From an uncultured Kordiimonas sp. (GTDB lineage Bacteria; Pseudomonadota; Alphaproteobacteria; Sphingomonadales; Kordiimonadaceae): a stretch of DNA of 64,000 bases. The notes under the pieces were generated by a model. That model did no database searches. It worked only from the letters and a program-made list of their open reading frames with translations, and had not been told where the DNA came from. The position numbers and the translations under genes are program-made. This document shows positions 8,639 to 17,552 of the stretch, in pieces (the first letter of the stretch is position 1; each line of letters opens with the position of its first letter). Where the stretch lies: contig CANLMI010000002.1 in the NCBI GenBank assembly GCA_947492375.1, positions 435,529 through 499,528 on the forward strand. The letters run 5' to 3'.

Positions 8639-8668
8639 AAAGGCCGGAACAAAATCGTTCCGGCCTTT
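8639..8668 (-). terminator. Intrinsic terminator after the M14 peptidase gene
   Basis: A perfect 12-bp GC-rich stem (8639-8650 with 8657-8668) with a 6-nt loop follows the stop of the minus-strand M14 gene at 8691. The minus-strand sequence after it is T-rich (GTCGTTTTATTTT). It isolates the zinc-ribbon/permease unit from the upstream gene. Confidence 0.85.
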
Positions 8669-8690
8669 CTTTTACAAGCCAAAAATTGGC

Positions 8691-11318
8691 TTATTCCTCA
8701 GATGCATGTGCATGCTCATCTTCATCCTCTGCTGACCGGGCGCGGTCAAACACAGTTGAGAAAAACATTGCATTCAGGAACAATTTTTCTGCCCCTACAT
8801 AAGTTGCACGGAAGTTGGGATCATCCGCAAACAAAATAACTGAACCATGCCCCATACGTTCCGCGGTTAGCATCGGCGTACCCTTCAGTTCATCCAAACG
8901 GCGCTCAGATGCATATCCTGACAGCAGCGGGTTATCAGTATACACCGCAACCTGTGCATAAGGGTCTTTGGGAACAGGCAACTTGAAACTTGTGTTACGG
9001 TTTGTTGCAACCAGTGTCCTTCTAAAACCAAAGCCTAGTGGATGCGTAATATCAAGGTCACTACCAAACACAGCCCCTCCAATGACATGGCGGGCGTCAT
9101 CTTGGCCTTTACCTGCATATGGGAGGCGTTCGGGTGTTGTATCTTTGGATTTTTCATCTTTTGTTCTCTTGGAAGTGCCAAGAATATTCTCTGCTGTCCA
9201 CTGTGCACCGTGACGGTGTGCGACAAGTGTTCCACCAGCATTCACCCATTCCTTAACTTTCTTGATCATCGGCTTTGGAAAACTGGAACCATTACCCCCA
9301 ACAAGAATAAGGTGTGTATAATCATTGATATTTATACCAGCGAGGCGTTCCTTACGCACCAATGTCAGTGGCATATTCATGCGTTTATCAAACAAGTGCC
9401 AAACTTCACCCGCATCATAAGGTGACACACCACTACCAACAACAAGCAATGGCTTTGGCGCATCAAGGTCACGAACACTATTACGCCCACCAAGCTCAAC
9501 ACCAACATTCACCGTTCGGCCACTTACCGCGGCATGAACCGTAATGTCATTTTGGAACGCGATTTCCTCCATCATACGGTGAAGTACCGCCAACGAAACT
9601 GATTGGCGCTCCAAGGGCACAATAATCGAACCGCGGTCGAGGCTAACCTGTCCCTTGGTTGTCAAAAGTTCCATTGGCTCCGTCGCAACACGCGCCAATA
9701 CACCGGCTTGCAAAAGGCGATTAAGTGCGCGCGGTGCATAATAATCTGACCAACGAAATACATAAGCATAAGGGGCTTCATCCGGCGCCGCTACATTTAC
9801 TGGCTGAGGCAGGGCGCGCTCACCAACTTTACCTCGTATTCCACCCTTCACCTCTGCATATTCAAGTCCATATGCAAGCGGCATGGTCCAACCAGAAACA
9901 TCATAGAAAACTTTGTCTGGAAACTCTGTGATACGGTTCATCAAGCCTTTAGCCATCCGGTATTGTGGCTGATTAAGCGAGATTAAATAGCTATCCTCAC
10001 CAAATGTTTTCCCGTCCGCTTTAATTGAGCCTTTCACTTTAGTTACCACAACATCATGACGGCGCAGCAAATCAAGGAACATATTAACCCGAACAGGGTC
10101 TTCAGGTGCTCGGAAAACATAGCCCTTAACCGGATCATCTTTCGCAAGATCCAACGCACTTTCGAAAAATTCACGCTGATAGTTATGCAGTTTACCGCGC
10201 ATCGCCGCCGCCCCTTGAATAGTCGTCAAGGATGTACGGAAATGGATACGAATGTTATTAGCGTATGTTTTAAGGCCCTGGCGACTTTCCCACGCGATAC
10301 CAGCCTGTGCACCAGCTTCAAACAAAATACCTAGGCCACCATTAACCTGCGGATATGTAGAGCCTTTACCAATATAGTAGTTATCAAAACCTTCTTCGGT
10401 AAAATAAAGCTTAGCTTCGCTATCCAAGAATTCGGCATGATAATCACCGATTTCAACCAGCAATTCACGGCCCTCGCTTGGTATTAAAGGATATTTACGC
10501 GTTGGAACACCAGGGTGAAAATAATAAGTGCTTTCGCGACCCATTTCATGGAAATCAGCGGAAACTTCAGGCTTCCACTTATGCCAAGCAGATAACCATG
10601 CTTGACTTTCGGGCTGTGTTTGCAACAGCCACTGACGGTTCAGATCAAACCAATAATGGTTAGTTCGTCCCCCCGGCCATGCTTCATTATGGATTTCATG
10701 TGCAGGATCTGTCGCAACAACATTTGATCCATAGCGTGTAACCCAACTAATACGCCTGCTGTGACCATCAGGGTTAAAGACGGCAACCATAACAATAACA
10801 CTGTTTTTGAGCGTCGTTTCAATCTCAACACCTTCGGCAGCAGCCAAGTGATAGATTGTTGGAATGGCAGCCTCCATCCCGCTGGCTTCCGCCCCGTGAA
10901 CACCATAATTGATCCATGTTACAACAGGCAAGTCGTCAGAAGCTTCTGACGCTGTTGCCGGGTTAACCCGCTTAATGTGGTTTTCCCGGATTGCATCGAT
11001 GTTAGCGAGGTTATCGGGATGAGAAATAGTAAAGAATAAAATAGGACGACGTTCATGGCTGTAACCGATAGTTTCAACAGTCATTCTGGGGCTTTTGTCA
11101 GCGACCTTACGAAGATACTCAACCATTAAATCATGACGAGCAGGTTGATCACCTATATTATGGCCAAATATTTCTGCTGGCTTGAGAACCGATTGATCAT
11201 ACTTGGTTCCTTTTACCAAATAATAATCTAATTCTTCGGCCTTAACGCCTGAAAACGCTACTAATGATAACAAAGCCACAGTTACAGCAGCTTTGAAGTC
11301 CGTAATTGAAAGTCGCAT
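8691..11318 (-). CDS. Secreted M14-family zinc carboxypeptidase
   Basis: An 875-aa exported peptidase. A signal peptide covers about residues 1-27 (cleavage near VKA-EEL). The M14 zinc site is present: HGAE with His141 and Glu144, and the third ligand His257 in SADFHEMG. DLNRQW near 225-230 supplies the substrate carboxylate-binding Asn-Arg. The second half (about 500-860) is not peptidase-like and contains a LVVGSGVSPYDAGE segment resembling the glutamine-amidotransferase-like domain often fused to this subgroup. The ATG at 11318 is preferred over a TTG seven codons earlier because AGAGGGA precedes it and it starts the signal peptide. It probably degrades peptides in the periplasm or outside. 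The threonine synthase gene lies upstream on the same strand. Confidence 0.85.
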   Translation of the reverse strand: MRLSITDFKAAVTVALLSLVAFSGVKAEELDYYLVKGTKYDQSVLKPAEIFGHNIGDQPARHDLMVEYLRKVADKSPRMTVETIGYSHERRPILFFTISHPDNLANIDAIRENHIKRVNPATASEASDDLPVVTWINYGVHGAEASGMEAAIPTIYHLAAAEGVEIETTLKNSVIVMVAVFNPDGHSRRISWVTRYGSNVVATDPAHEIHNEAWPGGRTNHYWFDLNRQWLLQTQPESQAWLSAWHKWKPEVSADFHEMGRESTYYFHPGVPTRKYPLIPSEGRELLVEIGDYHAEFLDSEAKLYFTEEGFDNYYIGKGSTYPQVNGGLGILFEAGAQAGIAWESRQGLKTYANNIRIHFRTSLTTIQGAAAMRGKLHNYQREFFESALDLAKDDPVKGYVFRAPEDPVRVNMFLDLLRRHDVVVTKVKGSIKADGKTFGEDSYLISLNQPQYRMAKGLMNRITEFPDKVFYDVSGWTMPLAYGLEYAEVKGGIRGKVGERALPQPVNVAAPDEAPYAYVFRWSDYYAPRALNRLLQAGVLARVATEPMELLTTKGQVSLDRGSIIVPLERQSVSLAVLHRMMEEIAFQNDITVHAAVSGRTVNVGVELGGRNSVRDLDAPKPLLVVGSGVSPYDAGEVWHLFDKRMNMPLTLVRKERLAGININDYTHLILVGGNGSSFPKPMIKKVKEWVNAGGTLVAHRHGAQWTAENILGTSKRTKDEKSKDTTPERLPYAGKGQDDARHVIGGAVFGSDLDITHPLGFGFRRTLVATNRNTSFKLPVPKDPYAQVAVYTDNPLLSGYASERRLDELKGTPMLTAERMGHGSVILFADDPNFRATYVGAEKLFLNAMFFSTVFDRARSAEDEDEHAHASEE

Positions 11319-11344
11319 GTATTTTCCCTCTATCCCCAAAACCG

Positions 11345-12574
11345 TTAGACCATAGCCTTATAATCAATTGGTAGGTTGCGGTCGAGTGTCTTTGAATTTT
11401 CCTGCATTGGGTACTTCAGCCCATTACCGCAATTATAAAGGACAACCCGGTCTGTTTTAGAAACACGCCCGTCATACAACGCCTGTTTATAAGCGGCATA
11501 GGTCGCTGCGCCTTCAGGGCAAACCAGAATGCCTTCACGTGTGCCTATTTCAGTGCGTGCATCCTCAATTCTTTCGTCATCAATAGCAATCGCAAAACCA
11601 TTTGACTCTCGAACAGCATCCAAAATCAAATGGTCCCCCACAGCAACCGGCACCCGAATACCCGCAGCAAAAGTATGCGCACCCTGCCATAATTCGGCAT
11701 GCTTAGCACCTTCGTCAAAAGCTTTTACAATTGGTGCGCACCCTGTGGCTTGAACAGCGATCATTTTAGGCCTTTTGGAGCCAATCCAGCCAAGCCTTTC
11801 AAGTTCGTCAAATGCTTTCCACATCCCGATCAAACCTGTACCTCCGCCTGTCGGATAGAAAATAGCATCCGGCACATCCCAACCCAGTTGGGCCGCAAGC
11901 TCCAGCCCCATGGTTTTCTTACCTTCAATCCGATATGGCTCTTTCAAGGTTGAAACGTCAAACCAACCCATTTCCTCCTTACCGTCACCGACAATCTTGC
12001 CGCAATCATTAATTAGGCCATTCACACGCCATACTTTACCACCCTGAAGCGCGATTTCACGGACATTTGCATCAGGTGTATCGTCCGGGCAAAAGATATA
12101 GGTTTCCATACCAGCAAAGGTCGCATATGCAGCCATCGCAGCCCCCGCATTACCATTTGTTGGCATTGCAAGTCGTTTGATACCGAACTCTTTCGCCATC
12201 GCAACAGCAAGCGCAAGACCGCGAGCCTTGAAACTACCTGTCGGTAAACGCCCTTCATCCTTAATAATAATCTCACCGCTGACAGAAAGATCATTCGCTA
12301 AGTTTGGGCAAGATAACAGCGGTGTATCAACTTCACCAAGGTGAACAACATTCTCTGTTTTAGTCACAGGCAATAGTTCGCGCCATTTCCAAAAACCACC
12401 AGGGCGCGCCCAAACTTCATCGCGGCTCACCGACTTTTTAATGCCGTGCAGATCATAACGAACCAAAAGTGGCCGACCAGCCCGAGATAAGCCATGCACC
12501 ACACCCGCCTCATAATCACTTTCACCCGTCAATCCACACTCAAGGTGCGATACAAACGTTTGATACTGTTCCAT
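11345..12574 (-). CDS. thrC: Threonine synthase (PLP-dependent)
   Basis: Converts O-phosphohomoserine to threonine. The 409-aa product is a fold-type II PLP enzyme: the PLP Lys is Lys117 in PTGSFKARG, the Asn-containing PTNGNAGAA loop is near 138-146, and the phosphate-binding loop YPTGGGTGLIG is at about 240-250. The N-terminal LECGLTG matches the opening of the threonine synthase group related to archaeal and plant enzymes, rather than the long E. coli type. It is followed by the M14 gene with 26 bp between stop and start and is divergent from the HNH gene. Other fold-type II enzymes such as threonine dehydratase are less likely given the N-terminus. Confidence 0.85.
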   Translation of the reverse strand: MEQYQTFVSHLECGLTGESDYEAGVVHGLSRAGRPLLVRYDLHGIKKSVSRDEVWARPGGFWKWRELLPVTKTENVVHLGEVDTPLLSCPNLANDLSVSGEIIIKDEGRLPTGSFKARGLALAVAMAKEFGIKRLAMPTNGNAGAAMAAYATFAGMETYIFCPDDTPDANVREIALQGGKVWRVNGLINDCGKIVGDGKEEMGWFDVSTLKEPYRIEGKKTMGLELAAQLGWDVPDAIFYPTGGGTGLIGMWKAFDELERLGWIGSKRPKMIAVQATGCAPIVKAFDEGAKHAELWQGAHTFAAGIRVPVAVGDHLILDAVRESNGFAIAIDDERIEDARTEIGTREGILVCPEGAATYAAYKQALYDGRVSKTDRVVLYNCGNGLKYPMQENSKTLDRNLPIDYKAMV

Positions 12575-12665
12575 GAATACCCCTATTTGATTGCTCTGGC
12601 TGAAGTTTTAAAAGCCACCTCACCCAAACATTGATTAATCTAGGGCCTCTATTAAACTATACTGC

Positions 12666-12986
12666 ATGCCAAGAAAAGACACATGGACGTTACAGTCAGA
12701 AACACCACAAACAGACAAATGTTGTGCGCTTTGTAGGCGTGATTTGGGGAATAAAATTGAGATGCACCACTTGGTTCCAAAATCCAAAGGCGGGAAGGAA
12801 ACAGTTCCTCTCCATCCCATTTGCCACCGTAAAATTCATGCAACTTTCAAGGAAACTACACTTGCTCGCAATTTTGCCACAATTGACTGTTTGCGTAATG
12901 ATAAAGAAATAATGCGTTTTATTAAGTGGCTCGATGGGAAACCACCTGATTTTTTTAAACGTACAGGAAGAACTATTAAACGTTAA
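12666..12986 (+). CDS. HNH-domain protein (putative nuclease)
   Basis: A 106-aa protein with a compact HNH motif: CALC near residues 20-23, the catalytic-type MHHLVPKSKGG at 33-43, then LHPICHRKIH at 49-58. Spacing of the two Cys pairs around the His pair fits a zinc-bound HNH nuclease fold. Free-standing HNH proteins of this size occur widely in bacteria and their role is usually unknown. It sits between thrC (divergent) and a hydrolase gene 29 bp downstream. No terminase, methyltransferase or integrase is next to it. The ribosome-binding site is weak, so the start is by frame only. Confidence 0.8.
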   Translation: MPRKDTWTLQSETPQTDKCCALCRRDLGNKIEMHHLVPKSKGGKETVPLHPICHRKIHATFKETTLARNFATIDCLRNDKEIMRFIKWLDGKPPDFFKRTGRTIKR

Positions 12987-13015
12987 ACGCTGCAAAACAG
13001 CGATCGGGGCAAAAA

Positions 13016-13960
13016 ATGCGATCAGCACCAATAAGTTATGATGAATGGAAAAGTCGTGGCTCTTACTATTTATGGAATGGGCATAAAGTCTTTTACCGCG
13101 TTATAGAAAGGCCCGATAGCGAAACACAGGAAAGCTTTGATTTAGAAAAAAACTCAAACACAAAGCCTGCCCTGCTTCTTATTCACGGCTTCCCAACCGC
13201 AGGGTGGGATTGGTGTTGGGTTACTGATACGCTTTGCAAACATTTCACTGTTATTGTACCCGATTTATTAGATTATGGCTTCAGCGAGAACCAACATAAA
13301 AAAATATGCACAATATTGGACCAGGCGGCCATGCTGGAAGCACTGGTACGTGAACTAGGGCATGATAGTGTTCATATTTTCGCGCATGACGTTGGCGACA
13401 CAGTCGCACAGGAACTATTTGCACACCAGCAAAGTAGGGATCTGGATTTTCGGATCTTATCCGCTGTTTTCTTAAACGGGGGTATGTTACCCGACTTTCA
13501 TCGGCCTCGCCCCGCGCAAAAGGCATTGGCAGGTAGGCTTGGGTGGCTATGGGCACGATTGGTAAAAAAGGAAAAGATGCTCGGTGGTTTCGCCGATGTA
13601 TTTGGCACAGACACAAGGCCTGAAGGGGCATTTCTCGAGGAATTCTGGCCAATTATAAAAGGCGTAAATGGCCGTGCCTCTCTTGCTCGCAGAATTCGCT
13701 ATATGATGGAGCGCAAACAATATGCAGACCGCTGGGTCGGAGCTTTAAAAGGCACGACAGCCCCGATGATTTTAATCAATGGTACTGCTGATCCAGTATC
13801 AGGTGCGCATGCCGCAGACGGTTTTGAAAAACGCATTCAAAATGCTTCTGTTATTCGCCTACATGATATTGGCCATTACCCACAAATTGAAGCGCCCGAA
13901 GCTGTATTGGAACATTTTCTGCATTTTCATAAACTTGACGCGGCAACAGATAAGGCGTAA
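13016..13960 (+). CDS. Alpha/beta hydrolase of the epoxide hydrolase/haloalkane dehalogenase type
   Basis: A 314-aa cytoplasmic alpha/beta-hydrolase. The oxyanion-hole motif HGFP is at residues 57-60. The nucleophile elbow reads AHDVGD with Asp125 in place of Ser, which marks the epoxide hydrolase, haloalkane dehalogenase and fluoroacetate dehalogenase group. The catalytic His is in DIGHYPQIEAPE near 293. The cap region (about 150-230) shows no clear halide-binding Trp pair that I can place, so the substrate is open. It is followed 28 bp later by an MFS exporter gene, and the two may form an operon. GGGG lies before the ATG. Confidence 0.8.
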   Translation: MRSAPISYDEWKSRGSYYLWNGHKVFYRVIERPDSETQESFDLEKNSNTKPALLLIHGFPTAGWDWCWVTDTLCKHFTVIVPDLLDYGFSENQHKKICTILDQAAMLEALVRELGHDSVHIFAHDVGDTVAQELFAHQQSRDLDFRILSAVFLNGGMLPDFHRPRPAQKALAGRLGWLWARLVKKEKMLGGFADVFGTDTRPEGAFLEEFWPIIKGVNGRASLARRIRYMMERKQYADRWVGALKGTTAPMILINGTADPVSGAHAADGFEKRIQNASVIRLHDIGHYPQIEAPEAVLEHFLHFHKLDAATDKA

Positions 13961-13988
13961 CCACGCGCCCTGAACAAAGGGCAATATC

Positions 13989-15212
13989 GTGGAAAACAAG
14001 ACCGACAATAATCTGGCAACAAGCACTGATAAAATTTCAGTTTTGAGTTCGCTTGCGGCCTTTTTACTGATTGTAACGGGTACAATTTTGGCACTTGCCG
14101 GGATTGATCTTGTCTTGCCCGCTGTACCGCACTTTCCAGAAATATTTTCAACAAGCACAGTGAAAGCACAGTATGTTCTTGCTGTTTTTGTCGCAGGTAC
14201 GTGCGTTGGTTTGTTCCTGTTCGCTTCTATTTCCAGACATTTCGAGCGCCGTACCCTTTTCGCAGGCTCTTTGATAGCATACGCTATTTTTTCAGCACTC
14301 GCCGCCTACGCACAATCAATTGAAGTATTAATTATACTCAGATTTTGCCAGGGCGCAGCTTCAAGCGGTGCATCGGTTCTCGCCCCAGGCTTGATAAGAA
14401 AACTTTTCTCAAACACTGGGGCAATCCGTGCTGCCAGCGCGATGGGAAGTATTGAATCGCTCGTTCCGGCCCTCGCCCCAATTTTGGGCGCATGGCTATA
14501 TAGTCAATTCGGCTGGGCGAGTTCATTCAGCTTAACGGCCATTCTAACATCTTTAATAGCGATTTTTGTCTTATTAAAGCCAGATATTTTCCCAAAGGGA
14601 AAACCAAGGCGCCATGATGGATCACTTGGATATTTTGCCCTCTTGAGACACGGAACCTACATTCGATATTCATTAAGTCACGGGCTAATTCTAGGCGGAT
14701 TACTGGTATTTGTGTTCAGTGCCCCAACCATCATTATTAATTCAATGGATGGCTCCATAACCGATTTTATTACTATGCAAGTTATTGGAATAACGGCCTT
14801 TATCATTGTGTCCAACTTGTCAGGCTGGTTATCAGCCCACATGAATGTTGAGCGCATCATTTGGACAGGAACCTTTATTTCCAGCATCGGTGCACTTGTC
14901 CTTACAAGCTATGCGATTTGGGGTCGGAATAACCCCGAAGATCTCAAATTTATGTTTTGGGTATTGAATGTGGGCTTGGGCGTGCGCGGTGGCCCTGGTT
15001 TTGTTCGCGCCTTAATGGCCGCTGGCGAGAATGATGAAAAAGCATCCGCCCTGATGATATTGGGCATTTTTGGCATCACATCAATCGGCACTGCATGTGT
15101 TGCATTTTTCATTGATTATGGATTAATTGCAAGTGCGCTCGGCACGTTAATAATAACCGTACCGGCGCTTTTACTTATGGCATTTTTGCCTAAATATAAA
15201 GAAGTGCACTAA
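13989..15212 (+). CDS. MFS drug-resistance-type transporter (Bcr/CflA-like)
   Basis: A 407-aa inner-membrane protein with about 12 hydrophobic helices. The first helix carries GIDLVLPAVP, and the segment after helix 2 has ISRHFERRTLF, a variant of the MFS loop 2-3 motif; FCQGAASSGASVLAPGLIR matches the motif C region of 12-TM drug:H+ antiporters of the Bcr/CflA group. Translation starts at GTG (13989), with AAAGGG about eight bases before it. That ribosome-binding site lies in the descending arm of a short hairpin (13967-13982). It follows the hydrolase gene on the same strand and is convergent with the next gene. The exported compound is unknown. Confidence 0.8.
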   Translation: MENKTDNNLATSTDKISVLSSLAAFLLIVTGTILALAGIDLVLPAVPHFPEIFSTSTVKAQYVLAVFVAGTCVGLFLFASISRHFERRTLFAGSLIAYAIFSALAAYAQSIEVLIILRFCQGAASSGASVLAPGLIRKLFSNTGAIRAASAMGSIESLVPALAPILGAWLYSQFGWASSFSLTAILTSLIAIFVLLKPDIFPKGKPRRHDGSLGYFALLRHGTYIRYSLSHGLILGGLLVFVFSAPTIIINSMDGSITDFITMQVIGITAFIIVSNLSGWLSAHMNVERIIWTGTFISSIGALVLTSYAIWGRNNPEDLKFMFWVLNVGLGVRGGPGFVRALMAAGENDEKASALMILGIFGITSIGTACVAFFIDYGLIASALGTLIITVPALLLMAFLPKYKEVH

Positions 15213-15221
15213 AAAGTATCG

Positions 15222-15638
15222 TTAAACTTCGGCTTTAATCGTGTCAGCTTTGTATAACTTTGACAGCACAGCCCCCACAACCGCACCAACAAATAGATGA
15301 ATAATCATTGACGCCAACCACGGATCCATCGACAATTTTAAGCTAAAATAGAAAGTACTATCGGTTGCCGCCAGATATGCCCCGATTAAAAGCCCAAAGG
15401 TAACCCCTCGCTTAAGATCATTGCTTGCTACAAACATATTATATAAAGCAACAACAACAATAGTCTGGGCCAAATGGGCAACGTACGCCATCGAAGCTAA
15501 CAGTTCCGATGGATCACGCGTCAGAGCTACGTTAGCGGAAAATAAATCACCGAGCGCTACAACCATTGTTGAGACATATAAAATTGAATAAATAACATAC
15601 GCGACAATAACGCATAAAATAAAACGCATAATAGACAT
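15222..15638 (-). CDS. Small four-helix membrane protein, unknown
   Basis: A 138-aa hydrophobic protein with four likely membrane segments (about residues 3-22, 45-68, 76-96 and 110-128). I prefer the ATG at 15638 because AGGGAGAAG lies just before it; the longer frame from 15674 adds a charged leader with no ribosome-binding site. No catalytic or binding motif is visible and I do not recognise a family with confidence. It is convergent with the MFS gene, with nine bases between stops, and is separated from the MscS gene upstream on the same strand by 80 bp. Confidence 0.65.
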   Translation of the reverse strand: MSIMRFILCVIVAYVIYSILYVSTMVVALGDLFSANVALTRDPSELLASMAYVAHLAQTIVVVALYNMFVASNDLKRGVTFGLLIGAYLAATDSTFYFSLKLSMDPWLASMIIHLFVGAVVGAVLSKLYKADTIKAEV

Positions 15639-15718
15639 AGGCTTCTCCCTTTTAGATATAGTGTTCGCCCTCAATACAAACTCTACACATCCCCCAACCT
15701 ATTGCATTTGTCGTGAAT

Positions 15719-17068
15719 TTACTCTCCCGAAAGTTCCTCTGATGGTGTATCCGTTTTCAAATGGACCACACGCTGTGGATATGGGAATTCAATATTATTA
15801 TCGAGGAACTTATCCCAAATCCTGATCATCACATCACTGGCGATATTTGAAACACCGTCTTGTGGGTCCTGAATCCACATGCGAAGCTCCAGATCAACAC
15901 CGTCAGAGCCAAACCCTTTTAAAAGGGTACGCGGCGCTGGATTAGCCAATATTCTAATCTCCTCAGATGCAGCTTCCACCATGAGCGCCATCGCTTTTTT
16001 AATATCGCTTTGATATGAAACCTGAACAGGGATACGCCTTCTGACCAGTTTGTGGGAATGGGACCAGTTCACAACTGGCTGTGTGATCATATCTTCGTTC
16101 GGAATTAAAAACTCCGTACCATCGCGTGTTATTACGGATGTATAACGAGCCGCAAGTTTATTAATACGACCATATGTACCGGCGGTTTCAATAACATCAC
16201 CAGGCTTAATAGATCGGTCAATCAACAAGATAATACCAGAGATAAAATTACCAACAACCTTTTGCAGGCCAAACCCGATACCAACACCGAGCGCACCACC
16301 GAAAACAGCAAGAGCCGTCAGATCAATACCCGTTGCATTTAGTGAAATTAAAAAGGCAATCGCCAAAAGAATGATTCGGCATGATTTTGATATTAAAACT
16401 GCGGCACTTGGCGGTAATGAGCTAACTGCTTTGATACGATTCTCTAAGAGTCGTGATAACGTTAATGCCAACCAAATAAAGAAGACAAAACTTAAAACGC
16501 CAACAATAACATCCAACACTGAAATGTTTACTTCGCCCAGTGCGAAGCGTGCACCGTCGAGGATATTAATGATAGGATCGAGCAAACCGACAATGTTAAG
16601 AGCTGCAAGCGCCCAAGCAAATATTGCAACGACACGGGCAAACTCACGGTTCTCAATCAAACCAACAGCTAAACGAATAACAATCCATGCCGTTAAAAGG
16701 CTGGTTGCAATTGGTAACAGATAAATGTTTGTCAGAAAAGGCTCAAGGGCAAACCGACTACTCCATAAGAAGAAAAGCGCAATAGCCCCGGATAAGAGTG
16801 GTTGCAGAAATCGCCTGTCAACTCGGCCCCAGTCAATCCGGTTATGAAACGAATTGCTAGTAACTTCACTATCTTCGGTTTCTCTGTATGCTTTAATGAT
16901 TTTAGAAGCGCTATTGTGCGTCCAGCGGGTGATAAACCTCGCGAGCACAAAGGCAGCAATTAATACGCCGAGTTCGATCAGGCGTTCAGGCTCCAGAAAA
17001 TTGACATTCAACCAATGCCAAAGTTCATTAAGCCACATCATGATTTGATTGCTTATGTCGTCTCCCAT
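15719..17068 (-). CDS. MscS-family mechanosensitive ion channel
   Basis: A 449-aa inner-membrane channel that would release solutes on osmotic downshock. After an N-terminal region with about five helices comes the pore helix and its continuation, FGGALGVGIGFGLQKVVGNF, near residues 257-276, followed by the beta-domain opening SIKPGDVIE and the C-terminal cytoplasmic domain. The gene is longer than E. coli MscS (286 aa) and more like the medium-size MscS paralogues with extra N-terminal helices. No periplasmic domain or cyclic-nucleotide domain is visible. It is flanked by the small membrane protein and the AT-rich methyltransferase/HTH insert. Confidence 0.92.
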   Translation of the reverse strand: MGDDISNQIMMWLNELWHWLNVNFLEPERLIELGVLIAAFVLARFITRWTHNSASKIIKAYRETEDSEVTSNSFHNRIDWGRVDRRFLQPLLSGAIALFFLWSSRFALEPFLTNIYLLPIATSLLTAWIVIRLAVGLIENREFARVVAIFAWALAALNIVGLLDPIINILDGARFALGEVNISVLDVIVGVLSFVFFIWLALTLSRLLENRIKAVSSLPPSAAVLISKSCRIILLAIAFLISLNATGIDLTALAVFGGALGVGIGFGLQKVVGNFISGIILLIDRSIKPGDVIETAGTYGRINKLAARYTSVITRDGTEFLIPNEDMITQPVVNWSHSHKLVRRRIPVQVSYQSDIKKAMALMVEAASEEIRILANPAPRTLLKGFGSDGVDLELRMWIQDPQDGVSNIASDVMIRIWDKFLDNNIEFPYPQRVVHLKTDTPSEELSGE

Positions 17069-17114
17069 ATCAACATCTTAAACTATATTTAGCAAAACAA
17101 AAAGTTAATAAGCA

Positions 17115-17423
17115 TTACATCGCATTATTTAGGGCTTCAGATACACGCCCTGGATTAACTTTAAACTTACTAGCTATTTCATTTTGATGCATCACCGGAT
17201 GTTTACTAGCATAACTACGAATTTTCGTCGCCAGTACTGGTGTCATTTTAGGACTCTTGACCGGAGCTCGCTTTACAGGTGAGTTTCGATACATCTCTTT
17301 TGCAAGTTGGGACAACTCAGGAAGCTGATGCTTTTCAGAAAGTTCAAATAACCTCTCTCTAATTTCGGGTATACTTCTTTTATTATGCAATATTTTAACT
17401 CCTTTTACGTAATAATGCAGCAA
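17115..17423 (-). CDS. Small helix-turn-helix protein
   Basis: A 102-aa basic protein. Residues about 60-100 form a likely helix-turn-helix: PVLATKIRSYASKHP then MHQNEIASKFKVNPGRVSEA, where NEIASKFKVNPGRVSEAL has the spacing of a DNA-recognition unit. The middle is rich in Lys and Pro (VKRAPVKSPK). The gene and the upstream methyltransferase gene are clearly more AT-rich than their neighbours. A perfect 17-bp inverted repeat at 17501-17537 lies 78 bp before its start and could be its operator. Regulatory function is inferred from the fold only. Confidence 0.65.
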   Translation of the reverse strand: MLHYYVKGVKILHNKRSIPEIRERLFELSEKHQLPELSQLAKEMYRNSPVKRAPVKSPKMTPVLATKIRSYASKHPVMHQNEIASKFKVNPGRVSEALNNAM

Positions 17424-17500
17424 TCAGAGTCATATAGTTTGTAATTTTAATTCTTCAAGAAGCAGAAGGTAAGTATTCGTAAAATAATACATGACTATTT

Positions 17501-17537
17501 TAAGTATAAAATTACGAATATCGTAATTTTATACTTA
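17501..17537. repeat. Perfect 17-bp inverted repeat, 3-nt centre
   Basis: Positions 17501-17517 are the exact reverse complement of 17521-17537, around the centre ATA. The arm contains AAAATTACGA and is AT-rich. It lies between the methyltransferase stop and the helix-turn-helix start, both on the minus strand. No U-run follows on either strand, so a terminator is less likely than a protein-binding site; a shorter imperfect dyad (GTATT...AATAC) lies at 17473-17490. Confidence 0.8.
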
Positions 17538-17552
17538 TTTACTTCATAAATA

